A stretch of 64,000 bases of DNA from Streptomyces pyxinicus. Its GTDB lineage: Bacteria; Actinomycetota; Actinomycetes; Streptomycetales; Streptomycetaceae. Under the pieces are notes generated by a model. It was not told the DNA's origin, ran no database searches, and was given only the letters and a program-made list of their open reading frames with translations. Shown here piece after piece: positions 21,992 to 30,324 of this stretch. The stretch lies in assembly GCF_024753135.1 (NCBI RefSeq), contig NZ_JANUGP010000014.1, positions 124,001 to 188,000 on the forward strand. Direction: 5' to 3'. Positions within the stretch are counted from its first letter, which is position 1. The number at the start of each line of letters is the position of its first letter. The position numbers and the translations under genes are program-made.

Positions 21992-22588
21992 ATGGCACCG
22001 ACCACCTTGCTGGACAAGCAGGACATCGCCGATCTCATGACCGGGTGGATCCACCGGGACCTCGGCGCATGGGACCGGCTGCGGGAGTTGTTCCACCCGG
22101 ACGGGCGGATCGAGGTGACCTGGTTCGAGGGCCTGGCGTACGACTTCGTCGACGCGTCCGAGCGGATGGGCGCCTCCGACTTCCGCGCCAAGCACCTGAT
22201 CACGTCACCCGTCGTGAGCTTCTCGGCGGACGGAACGCGCGCGGTCGCCGAGACCAACGCCGTCATCATCGGCGAGAGTGTCCGGTTGGGGCTCGGCTGC
22301 AACGGCCACAACCGGTTCATCGACCGCCTGGAGAAGCGGGACGGCACCTGGCGCATCCTCGACCGCAAGAGCGTCTACGACTTCGGCACCTTCACCTTCC
22401 CCGCCGGCGTCGTGGACGTCGACCGCGAGGCCGTCGCCCGCCACCCGCGCGAATACGCCGCCCTGGCCTACCTGCTGGAGGCGAGCGGGTTCCCCGTACG
22501 CCGTGTCTTCGCGACCAAGGGCAGCGGCCTGGAACGGGACATCAAGGAATCCGCCCTCGCCTGGCTGCACGGGAAGGCGGCGGCATGA
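21992..22588 (+). CDS. SnoaL-like/NTF2-fold protein
   Basis: 198 residues from ATG 21992 (GAAGG upstream); the longer frame from 21935 would start inside the divergent promoter. The pattern (DIADLMTGWIHRDLGAWDRL, then AETNAVIIGE and DGTWRILDRKSVYDF) is that of the SnoaL_4 group of NTF2-fold small enzymes and binding proteins. Translationally coupled by ATGA overlap to an amidohydrolase, and divergent from LysR, which suggests a small catabolic unit for an unknown compound. Confidence 0.8.
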   Translation: MAPTTLLDKQDIADLMTGWIHRDLGAWDRLRELFHPDGRIEVTWFEGLAYDFVDASERMGASDFRAKHLITSPVVSFSADGTRAVAETNAVIIGESVRLGLGCNGHNRFIDRLEKRDGTWRILDRKSVYDFGTFTFPAGVVDVDREAVARHPREYAALAYLLEASGFPVRRVFATKGSGLERDIKESALAWLHGKAAA

Positions 22589-23676
22589 CCCGCACGACGA
22601 TCACCGACGTCACGGTGTTCGACGGGGCCGGCATCCTCGACGGCACCCGGGACGTCTCCTTCGAGCAGGGCGTCATCACCGAGATCCGGTCGGCCGGCAC
22701 CGCACCGGCCGCCGGCCCCACCGTCGACGGCACGGGTGCGACCCTGCTGCCAGGACTGATCGACGCACACGTGCACTTCCTGCGCCCGGACGAACTCTCC
22801 ACCCTCGCCCGGTACGGCGTGACCACCGCACTCGACATGGGCACCTGGCCCCCGCCCTTCGTGTCGGCACTGCGCGCGGCCGGCACCGGCGCGGACATCC
22901 GCAGCTCCGGCGCCCCGATCGCCGGAACCGGCGGACCGCACGCCCGCATCCCGGGCTTCCCCGCCGACAGCCTGGTGACGAGCCCGGAGGAGGCCCGCCG
23001 CCGCGTGGCGGCCCGCGTCGGCGAACGCGTGGACTACATCAAGCTGATCATGGAACGCCCCGGAGCGGGCGGACCCGACCTGGACACCGCCACGGCGGCT
23101 GTCGAGGCGGCGCACGCGGCCGGACTACGGGTGGTGGCACACGCCAGTCACACCGCCGCCGTCGCGCTCGCCGTGCGGGCCGGCGCCGACGTCCTCACCC
23201 ACGCCCCGCTCGACGCCGGCCTCGATGCCGGCCTGCTGCGGGCGCTCAGCGACGGCGGGCACGTCGTCGTACCGACCCTGACCATGATGCGCGGCACCGC
23301 GCGCAACCTCGGCGACCCGGCCCTCTCCTACGACCACGCACGCGACGCGGTCATCGCCCTGCACCGGGCCGGTGCCACCGTCGTCGCCGGAACCGACGCC
23401 AACGACGCCCACGGAGTCCCCGCCGCGGTGCCGCACGGCAGCAGCCTGCACGACGAGCTGGCCCTGCTCGTCGAGGCCGGACTGAGCCCCACCGAGGCGC
23501 TGCGGTCCGCGACCGGCGTGGCCGCGAGCGCCTTCGCCCTGCACGACCGCGGCGGAATCCGTCCCGGCCTGCGTGCCGACCTCCTCCTGGTCTCCGGCGC
23601 GCCGGCCCTCGACATCACCGCGACCCGCCGGATCCGAGGCGTCTGGACCACCGGCCGCCCCGTGGACCTGGGGTAA
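22585..23676 (+). CDS. Metal-dependent amidohydrolase
   Basis: 363 residues, ATG overlapping the previous stop. Amidohydrolase superfamily: LLPGLIDAHVHFLRP (HxH metal ligands near residue 56-58), IKLIM with the likely carboxylated/bridging lysine near 154, HASH near 182, THAPLD near 204, and AGTDAND (catalytic Asp) near 271. The imidazolonepropionase/prolidase-like subgroup fits best. Cytoplasmic, no signal peptide. Paired with the SnoaL-like gene and probably under the divergent LysR regulator. Substrate unknown. Confidence 0.88.
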   Translation: MTRTTITDVTVFDGAGILDGTRDVSFEQGVITEIRSAGTAPAAGPTVDGTGATLLPGLIDAHVHFLRPDELSTLARYGVTTALDMGTWPPPFVSALRAAGTGADIRSSGAPIAGTGGPHARIPGFPADSLVTSPEEARRRVAARVGERVDYIKLIMERPGAGGPDLDTATAAVEAAHAAGLRVVAHASHTAAVALAVRAGADVLTHAPLDAGLDAGLLRALSDGGHVVVPTLTMMRGTARNLGDPALSYDHARDAVIALHRAGATVVAGTDANDAHGVPAAVPHGSSLHDELALLVEAGLSPTEALRSATGVAASAFALHDRGGIRPGLRADLLLVSGAPALDITATRRIRGVWTTGRPVDLG

Positions 23677-23826
23677 CGGGACGACCGAGGGAACCGTAAG
23701 CTCAGCGGGAGTGCCGCAGCCCATGCCCGTGCGAAGGGGCCGGCCGCCGCTCAGGTGTTCGCCTGTCCGCGCATTTCGCCCGGCGGACCGGGAACCCGGG
23801 ACAGAAGGACCGGGGAGGTATCCGTA

Positions 23827-25023
23827 GTGGGTGAGGGTTTGGGACTGGACGAAGTACTGCGGGCGGCGGAGGACGCCTCACCAAGTGAGTCCGTCGACGT
23901 GGTCGCCAGGAACCTGGAGAAGCGGTTCTCGGCGACCGAGGTGTCGTTCTGGCTCGCCGACACGCTCGGCTGGGCGGCCGTACGGCTGCCCAGGGCCGGT
24001 ACGGCCGGTCAGGCGCGCGGCAAGGCCGAGACGATCGAACTGGCGGGCAGCGTGTACGACCGGGTGCTGCGCTCTCAGCGCCTCGTCCAGGAGGACGACC
24101 CGGAGGGCGGCTGCCGGATGGTCGCGCCCGTGACGAACCGCGGCGACTGCCTCGGCGTCCTGGACCTGGTGCTCCCCTACGCGGACGGCACGGTCCGCGA
24201 CGCGGTGACGCAGGCGGCGCACGCGCTGGCGTACATCGTGGTGACCGACCGCCGCTTCACCGACCTCTACCACTGGGGCAGACGCACCACACCGATGAGC
24301 CTCGCCTCGGAGATCCAGCACCAGCTCCTCCCTTCCGCGCCCTGCTGCGAGGCCGCTCAGTTCACCCTGGCCGGCGGTCTGGTCCCGGCCGACGACATCG
24401 GCGGCGACACCTACGACTACGCCCTGGACCAGGACTTCCTCCACCTGTCGATCACGGACGCGATGGGGCACGACACGGCCTCCGCGCTGCTGGCCACGCT
24501 GACCGTCAACGCCCTGCGCGGCGCCCGTCGCGCCGGGCTCGGCGTCGTCGACCAGGCGTACGCCGCCCACCGGGCGATCATCGGACACGGGCGCGGTATG
24601 ACCACCGGCCAGCTGCTGCGCGTCCAGCTGGACACCGGTGTCTATGAACTGGTCAACGCCGGTCACCCCTGGCCCCTGCGGCTGCGTGACGGCCGCGTGG
24701 AGGAGCCGACCCTCAAGATCAACATGCCGTTCGGGGTGCCCGCCCCGGTCCGCTACGAGGCGCAGCGGCTTCACTTGGAACCGGGCGACCGCCTGGTGCT
24801 GATCACCGACGGTATGCGCGAACGCGCCGCCGCGACCGTCGACCTGCCGGCCCTCATCCATGAGACCCGCGACGAACATCCCCGCGAAGTCGTCCGGACC
24901 TTGACGGCGGCGGTCCACTCCGCGTGCCGGGGGGTGCTGCCGGACGATGCCACGACCCTCGTACTCGACTGGCACGGCAGCCTTTCCGGGCAGCGTCGCA
25001 CGAACGGCGGCTCCAACACGTGA
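23827..25023 (+). CDS. GAF-PP2C (SpoIIE/RsbU-type) serine phosphatase
   Basis: 398 residues. GTG at 23827 has GGGGAGG eight bases upstream, so the longer frame from 23755 is not used. Residues 1-160 form a GAF-like sensor domain. From about 170 comes a PP2C/SpoIIE catalytic domain: GGDTYDYALD (metal-binding aspartates), TDAMGHDTAS, NAGHPWPLRL, LVLITDGMRER and DDATTLVL. Such phosphatases dephosphorylate anti-anti-sigma factors in the partner-switching control of stress sigma factors; the Streptomyces lineage has many. No kinase domain is fused. Convergent with the ANTAR gene. Confidence 0.92.
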   Translation: MGEGLGLDEVLRAAEDASPSESVDVVARNLEKRFSATEVSFWLADTLGWAAVRLPRAGTAGQARGKAETIELAGSVYDRVLRSQRLVQEDDPEGGCRMVAPVTNRGDCLGVLDLVLPYADGTVRDAVTQAAHALAYIVVTDRRFTDLYHWGRRTTPMSLASEIQHQLLPSAPCCEAAQFTLAGGLVPADDIGGDTYDYALDQDFLHLSITDAMGHDTASALLATLTVNALRGARRAGLGVVDQAYAAHRAIIGHGRGMTTGQLLRVQLDTGVYELVNAGHPWPLRLRDGRVEEPTLKINMPFGVPAPVRYEAQRLHLEPGDRLVLITDGMRERAAATVDLPALIHETRDEHPREVVRTLTAAVHSACRGVLPDDATTLVLDWHGSLSGQRRTNGGSNT

Positions 25024-25047
25024 GCCGTGCCCACCGGCGGCGGTGCC

Positions 25048-25734
25048 TCACAAACCGCCCTTCTCACACACCTGCCGGGCGACTTCCCGCAGTTTGACGT
25101 TGTTCTCCTGCGAGTAGCGGCGCAGCACGTCGAAGGCCTGCTCCTCGGTGAGGTGATGGCCGCCCATGAGGATGCCCATGGCCTCGCCGATCATGTGGCG
25201 GGTGGCGACGGCCTGCTCCAGCTGGGCGTGGGTACGGGCACTGGCGAAGGCGACCGCGGCGTGCGAGGCCAGCAGCCATCCGGCCGTCTCGCTGACATCG
25301 TCGAACGCTCCGGGCCGGCACGAGTAGAAGTTCAGCGCGCCGAGATCCTCGTTGTCCGTGAAGAGCAGGAAGCCCATCATGCTGCCCACGCCCAGTTCCC
25401 GGGCCCGGGGCGCGTAGGCGGGCCAGCGGGGCTCCTCCCCGGTGAGGTCGGCGATCCGGTACATCCGCTCTCCGTGCCGGGTGCGGGCCGCGTCGAAGCA
25501 GGGCCCCTCGCTCAGCCGCCCCTGCAAGTGATCACTGTCGACAGCCAGGGGGCCGGTCGGGGCCAGTGTCCGCACCTGCCCGCCCTGGATGATCAGGATG
25601 CCGGCCGCGTCACACCCCGCCACCAGCTCCGTCGCCGACGACGTGACACACGTCAGCGTGTCCTCGACCGAACCCTGTGCCAGCAGCCTGCGCGCCATGG
25701 ACGCCATCTGCTGCCCGAACTCACGCCAGTCCAT
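25048..25734 (-). CDS. GAF-ANTAR domain regulator
   Basis: 228 residues. ATG at 25734 (MDWREFGQQMASM) has GGAG at about seven bases; the open frame extends upstream to 25989 but there codes for low-complexity Pro/Gly-rich sequence. GAF domain at about 25-155 (PCFDAARTR, FLLFTDNEDLGALNFYS), ANTAR domain at about 165-225 (ATRHMIGEAMGILM, DVLRRYSQENNVKLREVA). ANTAR domains bind two-hexaloop RNA hairpins and act as antiterminators; in actinomycetes the GAF is the sensor. No two-hexaloop RNA was recognised nearby. Confidence 0.93.
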   Translation of the reverse strand: MDWREFGQQMASMARRLLAQGSVEDTLTCVTSSATELVAGCDAAGILIIQGGQVRTLAPTGPLAVDSDHLQGRLSEGPCFDAARTRHGERMYRIADLTGEEPRWPAYAPRARELGVGSMMGFLLFTDNEDLGALNFYSCRPGAFDDVSETAGWLLASHAAVAFASARTHAQLEQAVATRHMIGEAMGILMGGHHLTEEQAFDVLRRYSQENNVKLREVARQVCEKGGL

Positions 25735-26101
25735 CAGCCACTCCGTCTCACTCCGCCTGGCTTCCGCCCCTGCCCACCCTCCCACTTCCCGGGCACGCCG
25801 TGCTTGCTGACCGGCGGACGACGATGCCGCGTCGGGGGTCTCCGGCGGCCCCATGTGCGGCAGCAGCCCGGTGCCGTCATCGGGAGGCGGAAGTCGAAGG
25901 CCGGGGAGCACCGCTGCTCCGCCGCCGGCCCGGCGATGCGCACCTTGAGAGCTGGGGTTGCCTTCGGTGAGCCGGGGCAGTCGCTCCACACCGTCGCGTC
26001 TGTCACGCGCAACGTGTCAGAGATCCGGAACGTTCCGGCGTGGCCCGGTGCAGGATGGCCCGCAGAGCCGAAGCCGGGGAAGCAGCAGGAGAAGAGGACA
26101 C
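25735..26101. other. Intergenic region between divergent ANTAR and membrane-protein genes
   Basis: 367 bp without a supported gene. It holds the perfect 14-bp palindrome CCGGAACGTTCCGG (26025-26038), described separately, and the ribosome site AGGAGAAGAGGA for the gene at 26102. Open frames crossing it are low-complexity and lack ribosome sites. Confidence 0.7.
26025..26038. promoter_or_regulatory. Perfect 14-bp palindrome, operator candidate
   Basis: CCGGAACGTTCCGG lies 63 bp upstream of the membrane-protein start and about 290 bp from the ANTAR start. A palindrome of this length without a loop is more like a dimeric regulator site than a terminator. The GAAC/GTTC halves recall SOS boxes but the spacer of those (4 bp) is absent, so LexA is not claimed. 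Confidence 0.35.
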
Positions 26102-26818
26102 ATGACCCGCAAGCGAGCGGACGCCCGCACCCGGCACCCCCGGCACGAACGCAGAGGGGAGGCCAGGCTGCCCGCGGTGCTCGCGACGCTCGCGGCCATC
26201 GTCCTCTACCTCGCCCTGCCGCAGCGGCTTCTGCTCGCCCCGCGGTACGTGCTGCCGGCGCTGGAGTTCCTCCTCCTCGTACCCCTCGTGGCGATCAACC
26301 CCAAGCGGCTGACCCGCCAGACGAAGACGTTCCGCGCGCTGTCCCTGACCCTGGTCGCCGTCATCGCGGCGAGCAATCTCGTCGCGCTCGGCCTGCTGAT
26401 CCACGAACTCGTCTACGCGGGCGTGAAGGACGGCCGCGGGCTGCTCGTCGCGGCGTTGCAGGTCTGGCTCACCAACATCATCGTCTTCGGGCTGGCCTAC
26501 TGGGAACTGGACCGGGGCGGACCGGTCAGCCGCACCCAGGTACCCCGCGGCGAACTGCCCCTGGCCGACTTCCGCTTCTCGCAGGACGAGAACGACGACG
26601 CCGTCGAGGAGGTCGCCGACGGCGCCAGCCGCTCCTCGGACTGGGTGCCCACCCTGACGGACTACCTGTACGTGTCCGTCACCAACTCCACGGCCTTCAG
26701 CCCGACCGACACCATGCCGCTGTCCACCCGCGCCAAGCTCATGATGAGCGTCCAGAGCGTCTCCGCGCTGCTCACCTCCCTCCTGGTCATCGCCCGGGCC
26801 GTCAGCATCCTCCACTGA
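26102..26818 (+). CDS. Integral membrane protein (DUF1345-like)
   Basis: 238 residues. ATG at 26102 is preceded by AGGAGAAGAGGAC. Four to five transmembrane segments are visible (about 25-45, 50-70, 85-110, 125-145, 215-235), with a basic N-terminus. The conserved block TNSTAFSPTDTMPLS before the last helix is typical of a widespread actinomycete membrane family whose last loop resembles a channel pore region. Function unknown. Divergent from the ANTAR regulator; a hairpin follows the stop. Confidence 0.85.
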   Translation: MTRKRADARTRHPRHERRGEARLPAVLATLAAIVLYLALPQRLLLAPRYVLPALEFLLLVPLVAINPKRLTRQTKTFRALSLTLVAVIAASNLVALGLLIHELVYAGVKDGRGLLVAALQVWLTNIIVFGLAYWELDRGGPVSRTQVPRGELPLADFRFSQDENDDAVEEVADGASRSSDWVPTLTDYLYVSVTNSTAFSPTDTMPLSTRAKLMMSVQSVSALLTSLLVIARAVSILH

Positions 26819-26822
26819 CCGC

Positions 26823-26838
26823 CACCGCCCGGGCGGTG
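26823..26838 (+). terminator. Short palindromic hairpin after membrane-protein gene
   Basis: CACCGCCC/GGGCGGTG forms a 6-bp stem with a 4-nt loop starting 5 bp after the stop. Weak but well placed. Confidence 0.4.
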
Positions 26839-26965
26839 AGGCCGGCCCTCGTTGGCCCGACATCCCAACCCCGGCCCCTCCTTTCGGACGAGGCCACCAC
26901 CTGCCGGCCCGACGCCCGCGTCAGGATCGGGGGAGTGACCCGTACCGAGCGGAAGGCCGAGAACC

Positions 26966-27769
26966 GTGGGTGAGTCGCACCGACACCGTCGCCCGATGCT
27001 GGGGGTGCTGGGCGGTATGGGGCCGCTGGCCACAGCCGACTTCTACCGCAGGCTGGTGGAACGCACCCCGGCCGAGGACGACCAGGCGCATCTGCCCGTC
27101 CTCATGTGGGCCGATCCCGCGGTCCCCGACCGCACCGCGGCGCTGCTCGGGCACGGGCCCTCCCCGTTGCCGTCCCTGGTGGAGGGGGCGCGCCGGCTGC
27201 GGCGGGCCGGGGCCACGTGTCTCGCCGTACCGTGCAACACCGCGCACGCCTACCTCGGGCAGGTGTCCAGGGTGACCGGTATCGAGGTGCTCGACATGGT
27301 CGACGCGGCGCTGCGGGCCGCCGTACGCGCCGCACCCGGTGTGCGGCGGGTGGGAGTCCTCGCCACCCGGGGGACCCGCCGGGCCGGGCTGTACGAGCGG
27401 GCCGCCGCACGGCTCGGGGTGGAGGTGGTCCATGTTCCGGAGCGGGTGCAGGAGGAGTGTGTGGACGCCGCCGTCCGGGCGGTCAAGGGAGGCTCGGACC
27501 GGCGGCGGGCCGAGGCGTGGGTCGGTACGGCCGCCGAGGCGCTCGGCGGACTCGGCGCGCAGGTGGCCGTCGCCGCGTGCACCGAGATCCCCCTGGTCGC
27601 CGGGGTGGCCGCGCGGGTGCTTCCGCTGGTCGACTCGACCGACGCCCTCGCCGACGCGGCCGTGGCCCGGCTGTGGCGGCCGCCGGCGCGTGAGGTTCGT
27701 CCCCCGGGACGAGAACGGGCGCGTACGCTCGTACCGACGGACGGACGCGCGGGGCCGCACCAGCCCTAA
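26966..27769 (+). CDS. Aspartate/glutamate racemase family protein
   Basis: 267 residues from GTG 26966 with GGAAGG upstream. The family signature is clear: LGVLGGMGPLATADFY at the start, PCNTAH (first catalytic Cys, about 83) and AACTEIPL (second catalytic Cys, about 211). Cofactor-independent two-base racemases of this kind act on aspartate, glutamate or related amino acids. It sits 21 bp upstream of a PucR-type regulator and near a peptide/D-amino-acid utilisation region, so D-Asp or D-Glu handling is a reasonable role. The tail after residue 235 is Arg/Pro-rich and variable. Confidence 0.9.
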   Translation: MGESHRHRRPMLGVLGGMGPLATADFYRRLVERTPAEDDQAHLPVLMWADPAVPDRTAALLGHGPSPLPSLVEGARRLRRAGATCLAVPCNTAHAYLGQVSRVTGIEVLDMVDAALRAAVRAAPGVRRVGVLATRGTRRAGLYERAAARLGVEVVHVPERVQEECVDAAVRAVKGGSDRRRAEAWVGTAAEALGGLGAQVAVAACTEIPLVAGVAARVLPLVDSTDALADAAVARLWRPPAREVRPPGRERARTLVPTDGRAGPHQP

Positions 27770-27790
27770 CCTGCGGAGATGATCAGGCAT

Positions 27791-29512
27791 ATGTCGACGC
27801 ACCCCGCCCGGAGCCTGAGCCGGGTGCTCGACGATCTCGGACCGACCCTTCTCGACCTGCTCCACGGCGACCCGGAGCGGGCGGGCGAGCTGGGCGGCGT
27901 CGGCATCCACGACCCGTACGACGAACAGCACTACCCGCAACACGCCGTCGTGCTCGGGGTCGGCGTGCACGGAGGCGAGCAGATCGCCGCGCTGCTGCGG
28001 AACCTCGCCGGTCACGGAGCCGCCGCCCTCGTGGTGCGCGACCCCGCCGACGAGGGCGCCGACCTGGAAGCGGTCGTGGCCGAGACCGGCGTCGCCCTGC
28101 TCGCGCTGACCCGGGGAGCGTCCTGGGCGCAGCTCGCGGCGATGCTGCGCACCCTGCTCGCCGAGGGCGACGTCGGCGAACAGCGGGACCAGACGCTCGG
28201 CGGGGTGCCGTCCGGTGATCTCTTCGCCCTGGCCAACGCGATCGCGACCCTGCTGGACGCCCCGGTCACCATCGAGGACCGCCGCTACCGCATCCTGGCC
28301 TTCTCCGGCCGCCAGGACGAGGCGGACGCCGCGCGGGTGGCGAGCATCCTCGCCCGCCGCGTCCCCGAACGCTATCTGCGCATCCACGAGGAGCACGGCG
28401 TCCTGAAGGAGCTGTACCGCACCGACGGGCCCGTGCACATTCCGCCGCCGGCCCTGGGAGACGAGGTGGCGCTGCCCCGGGCGGCCATCGCGGTGCGCGC
28501 CGGCGACGAGATCCTCGGCTCCGTCTGGGCCGCGCTGCGCAAGCCGCTGACTCCCGAGCGGGAACGGGCGTTCCGGGAGGCGGCGAAACTCGTGGCCCTG
28601 CACATGCTGCGCTTCCGGGCCGGCTCGGACGCCGAGAACCGGCTGCGGGCGGACCTCGTGACCACCGCGCTGGAGGGCGGGGCCGGCGCGGTCGAGGCGC
28701 TGGCCCGGCTGGGCCTGGAGCGGGACCCCCTGCTGGTCATGGCGATGGGGCTCACCCCCGCCCGCGACGCCGAGCACATGGATCACGCGGACCACGCGGA
28801 CGTCACCGCGGAGCGGCAACGACTGGCGAGCGCGCTGGCGGTGCACCTCACCGCCGTCCGGCCGCGCAGCGCGGTGGCGCTGGTGGGCGACGTGACGTAC
28901 GCCCTCTTCCCGGTCCCGGAGGACTCCGGCCCCGCGCGCGAGCGAGCGGTGAAGGTGGCGGCCAACTTCCTGGAGCGCACCGGCGACAGGACCCGTGCCG
29001 TGATCGGCATCGGCTCGGTGGCGGCGGAGCCGGCGGGACTCGCACGGTCGCGGGTCAACGCCGACCGGGCCCTGCGGGTGGTGTTCAGCGGCCGTACCGG
29101 CCGGCGGGTGGCCCCGATCGCCGACGTCCACGTCGACGCCCTGCTGATGGAGATGCGGGACCTCGCGGTGGCCCGCCGGGACGAGGTGTCGGGGCCGATC
29201 GCCCGGCTGGTGGCCTACGACGCCCGGCACAACGCCCATCTCGTGGAGACGCTGCGGGCGTGGCTGGACGCGTTCGGGGACGTCATCGCCGCCTCGGCAA
29301 GCCTGTTCGTCCACCCCAACACCTTCCGTTACCGGATCCGCCGGGTGGCCGAGGTGGGCGAACTGGACCTGCGGGACCCGTCCGCCCGGTTCGGGGCGAT
29401 GCTGCAACTGCGCCTGATGGGCCTGTACGACGAAGACGGCAGCGGTGGCGGTGGCGGTGGCGGTCGTGAGGCCCACTCGCGCCAGGGGCCCGCCGGGGGG
29501 CCGGACCGCTGA
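27791..29512 (+). CDS. PucR/CdaR-type transcriptional regulator
   Basis: 573 residues from ATG 27791; the in-frame ATG at 27779 is adjacent to GGAG and so less well spaced. N-terminal sensing region with a PucR-like block (HAVVLGVGVH, ALVVRDPAD), a central GGDEF-like/CdaR region, and a C-terminal PucR helix-turn-helix (HNAHLVETLRAWLDA, SLFVHPNTFRYRIRRVAE near 510-540). PucR proteins control purine or amino-acid/peptide use in response to a metabolite. Probable regulator of the scavenging genes downstream. The last 25 residues contain a glycine run encoded by a GGT/GGC repeat (about 29439-29465) that may vary in length. Confidence 0.92.
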   Translation: MSTHPARSLSRVLDDLGPTLLDLLHGDPERAGELGGVGIHDPYDEQHYPQHAVVLGVGVHGGEQIAALLRNLAGHGAAALVVRDPADEGADLEAVVAETGVALLALTRGASWAQLAAMLRTLLAEGDVGEQRDQTLGGVPSGDLFALANAIATLLDAPVTIEDRRYRILAFSGRQDEADAARVASILARRVPERYLRIHEEHGVLKELYRTDGPVHIPPPALGDEVALPRAAIAVRAGDEILGSVWAALRKPLTPERERAFREAAKLVALHMLRFRAGSDAENRLRADLVTTALEGGAGAVEALARLGLERDPLLVMAMGLTPARDAEHMDHADHADVTAERQRLASALAVHLTAVRPRSAVALVGDVTYALFPVPEDSGPARERAVKVAANFLERTGDRTRAVIGIGSVAAEPAGLARSRVNADRALRVVFSGRTGRRVAPIADVHVDALLMEMRDLAVARRDEVSGPIARLVAYDARHNAHLVETLRAWLDAFGDVIAASASLFVHPNTFRYRIRRVAEVGELDLRDPSARFGAMLQLRLMGLYDEDGSGGGGGGGREAHSRQGPAGGPDR

Positions 29513-29531
29513 CCGCACGTCGACCGAGCGG

Positions 29532-30119
29532 TCAGAGACGCACGCCGGGCGGCACGGCGAGGTCGGCGTGGGTGTCGTGGAAGGCGTTCGCCTCCTCGAT
29601 CGTCCGCACCCAGTCGTAGAACAACTCCTTGGCGGACAGCGTCTCGATGCCCTCGCCGGCCAGCCGCCGCAGCCCGCGCTCATGGGCCGGGCCGGGGGAG
29701 TAGACGGCGTCGTCCACGACGGCGACGCGCCGGCCGGACTGGTGCAGCCGGATCGCCGAGTGGGCGACGCAGATGTCCGTCTCGATGCCGGTGAGCACCA
29801 TCGTGGACCGGTCCGTCGCCTCGATCGCGGCGGCGATGCCGGGGTTGTCCCACACGGCGAAGGCGTTCTTCGGCAGGGTGACCGCCGTGGCCGGCAGCGC
29901 GTCCCGGATCTCGGGCACGGTGTGGCCGCTGCCCGCCGGGTCCTCCTCCGTCACCACCACCGGTATGCCCAGCCGGTCGGCCAGCGCGGTGATCCAGACG
30001 ATGCGCCGCACCATGTCGTGGAACCGCTGCCGGTCCACGTCGAGCCGGCCGGGCGGATAGAAGTCGCTCTGCACGTCGATGATCACCAAAGCGCAGTCGT
30101 CGCGGTCGATCAGGGGCAC
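29532..30119 (-). CDS. Isochorismatase-like cysteine hydrolase
   Basis: 195 residues, GTG at 30119 with GAGGAG nine bases upstream. The catalytic triad of the family is intact: Asp15 (VIIDVQSDF), Lys84 (LPKNAF) and Cys117 (ETDICVAH), including the cis-peptide region before the cysteine. Members hydrolyse amides such as nicotinamide, ureidoacrylate or N-carbamoyl compounds. Cytoplasmic. Divergent from the serine-hydrolase gene at 30325; both may answer to the PucR-type regulator. Substrate unknown. Confidence 0.92.
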   Translation of the reverse strand: MPLIDRDDCALVIIDVQSDFYPPGRLDVDRQRFHDMVRRIVWITALADRLGIPVVVTEEDPAGSGHTVPEIRDALPATAVTLPKNAFAVWDNPGIAAAIEATDRSTMVLTGIETDICVAHSAIRLHQSGRRVAVVDDAVYSPGPAHERGLRRLAGEGIETLSAKELFYDWVRTIEEANAFHDTHADLAVPPGVRL

Positions 30120-30219
30120 GGTCGTCTCCTCGTCCGTCAGGGTGCGGCCACCCTAGGAAGGCGGCGGACCACCGCGGTCGTCCCACCGGCCAAGCCCGGA
30201 CCGGGTTCTTCGTACGCCC

Positions 30220-30253
30220 GCACCAAGCTGTCCGGCGCCCTCCATGCCACGCT
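30220..30253 (+). promoter_or_regulatory. GCACCAA motif upstream of hydrolase operon
   Basis: GCACCAA (30220-30226) followed after 21 bp by CACGCT. The same heptamer with 21-bp spacing to TAACGT occurs before the M20 gene (40057-40090). TTGGT (its complement) is the core of the Bacillus PucR box, and a PucR-type gene is adjacent. Low-information motif; suggestion only. Confidence 0.25.
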
Positions 30254-30324
30254 GGCGACGCGCTGTCCGATGCGCGCATCCCGACGGCCCCACCCGCGCC
30301 GACCCGAACCCACCGGAGGACCCC

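Noticed and set aside
25735-25989. N-terminal extension of the GAF-ANTAR protein
   Set aside because: Low-complexity sequence without a ribosome site; ATG at 25734 is well placed.
26025-26038. SOS box (LexA site)
   Set aside because: Half-sites GAAC/GTTC are present but the 4-bp spacer of actinobacterial SOS boxes is absent.
29439-29465. Microsatellite as a phase-variation switch
   Set aside because: The GGT/GGC run is in multiples of three within the tail of the PucR-type gene, so length changes would not shift the frame.
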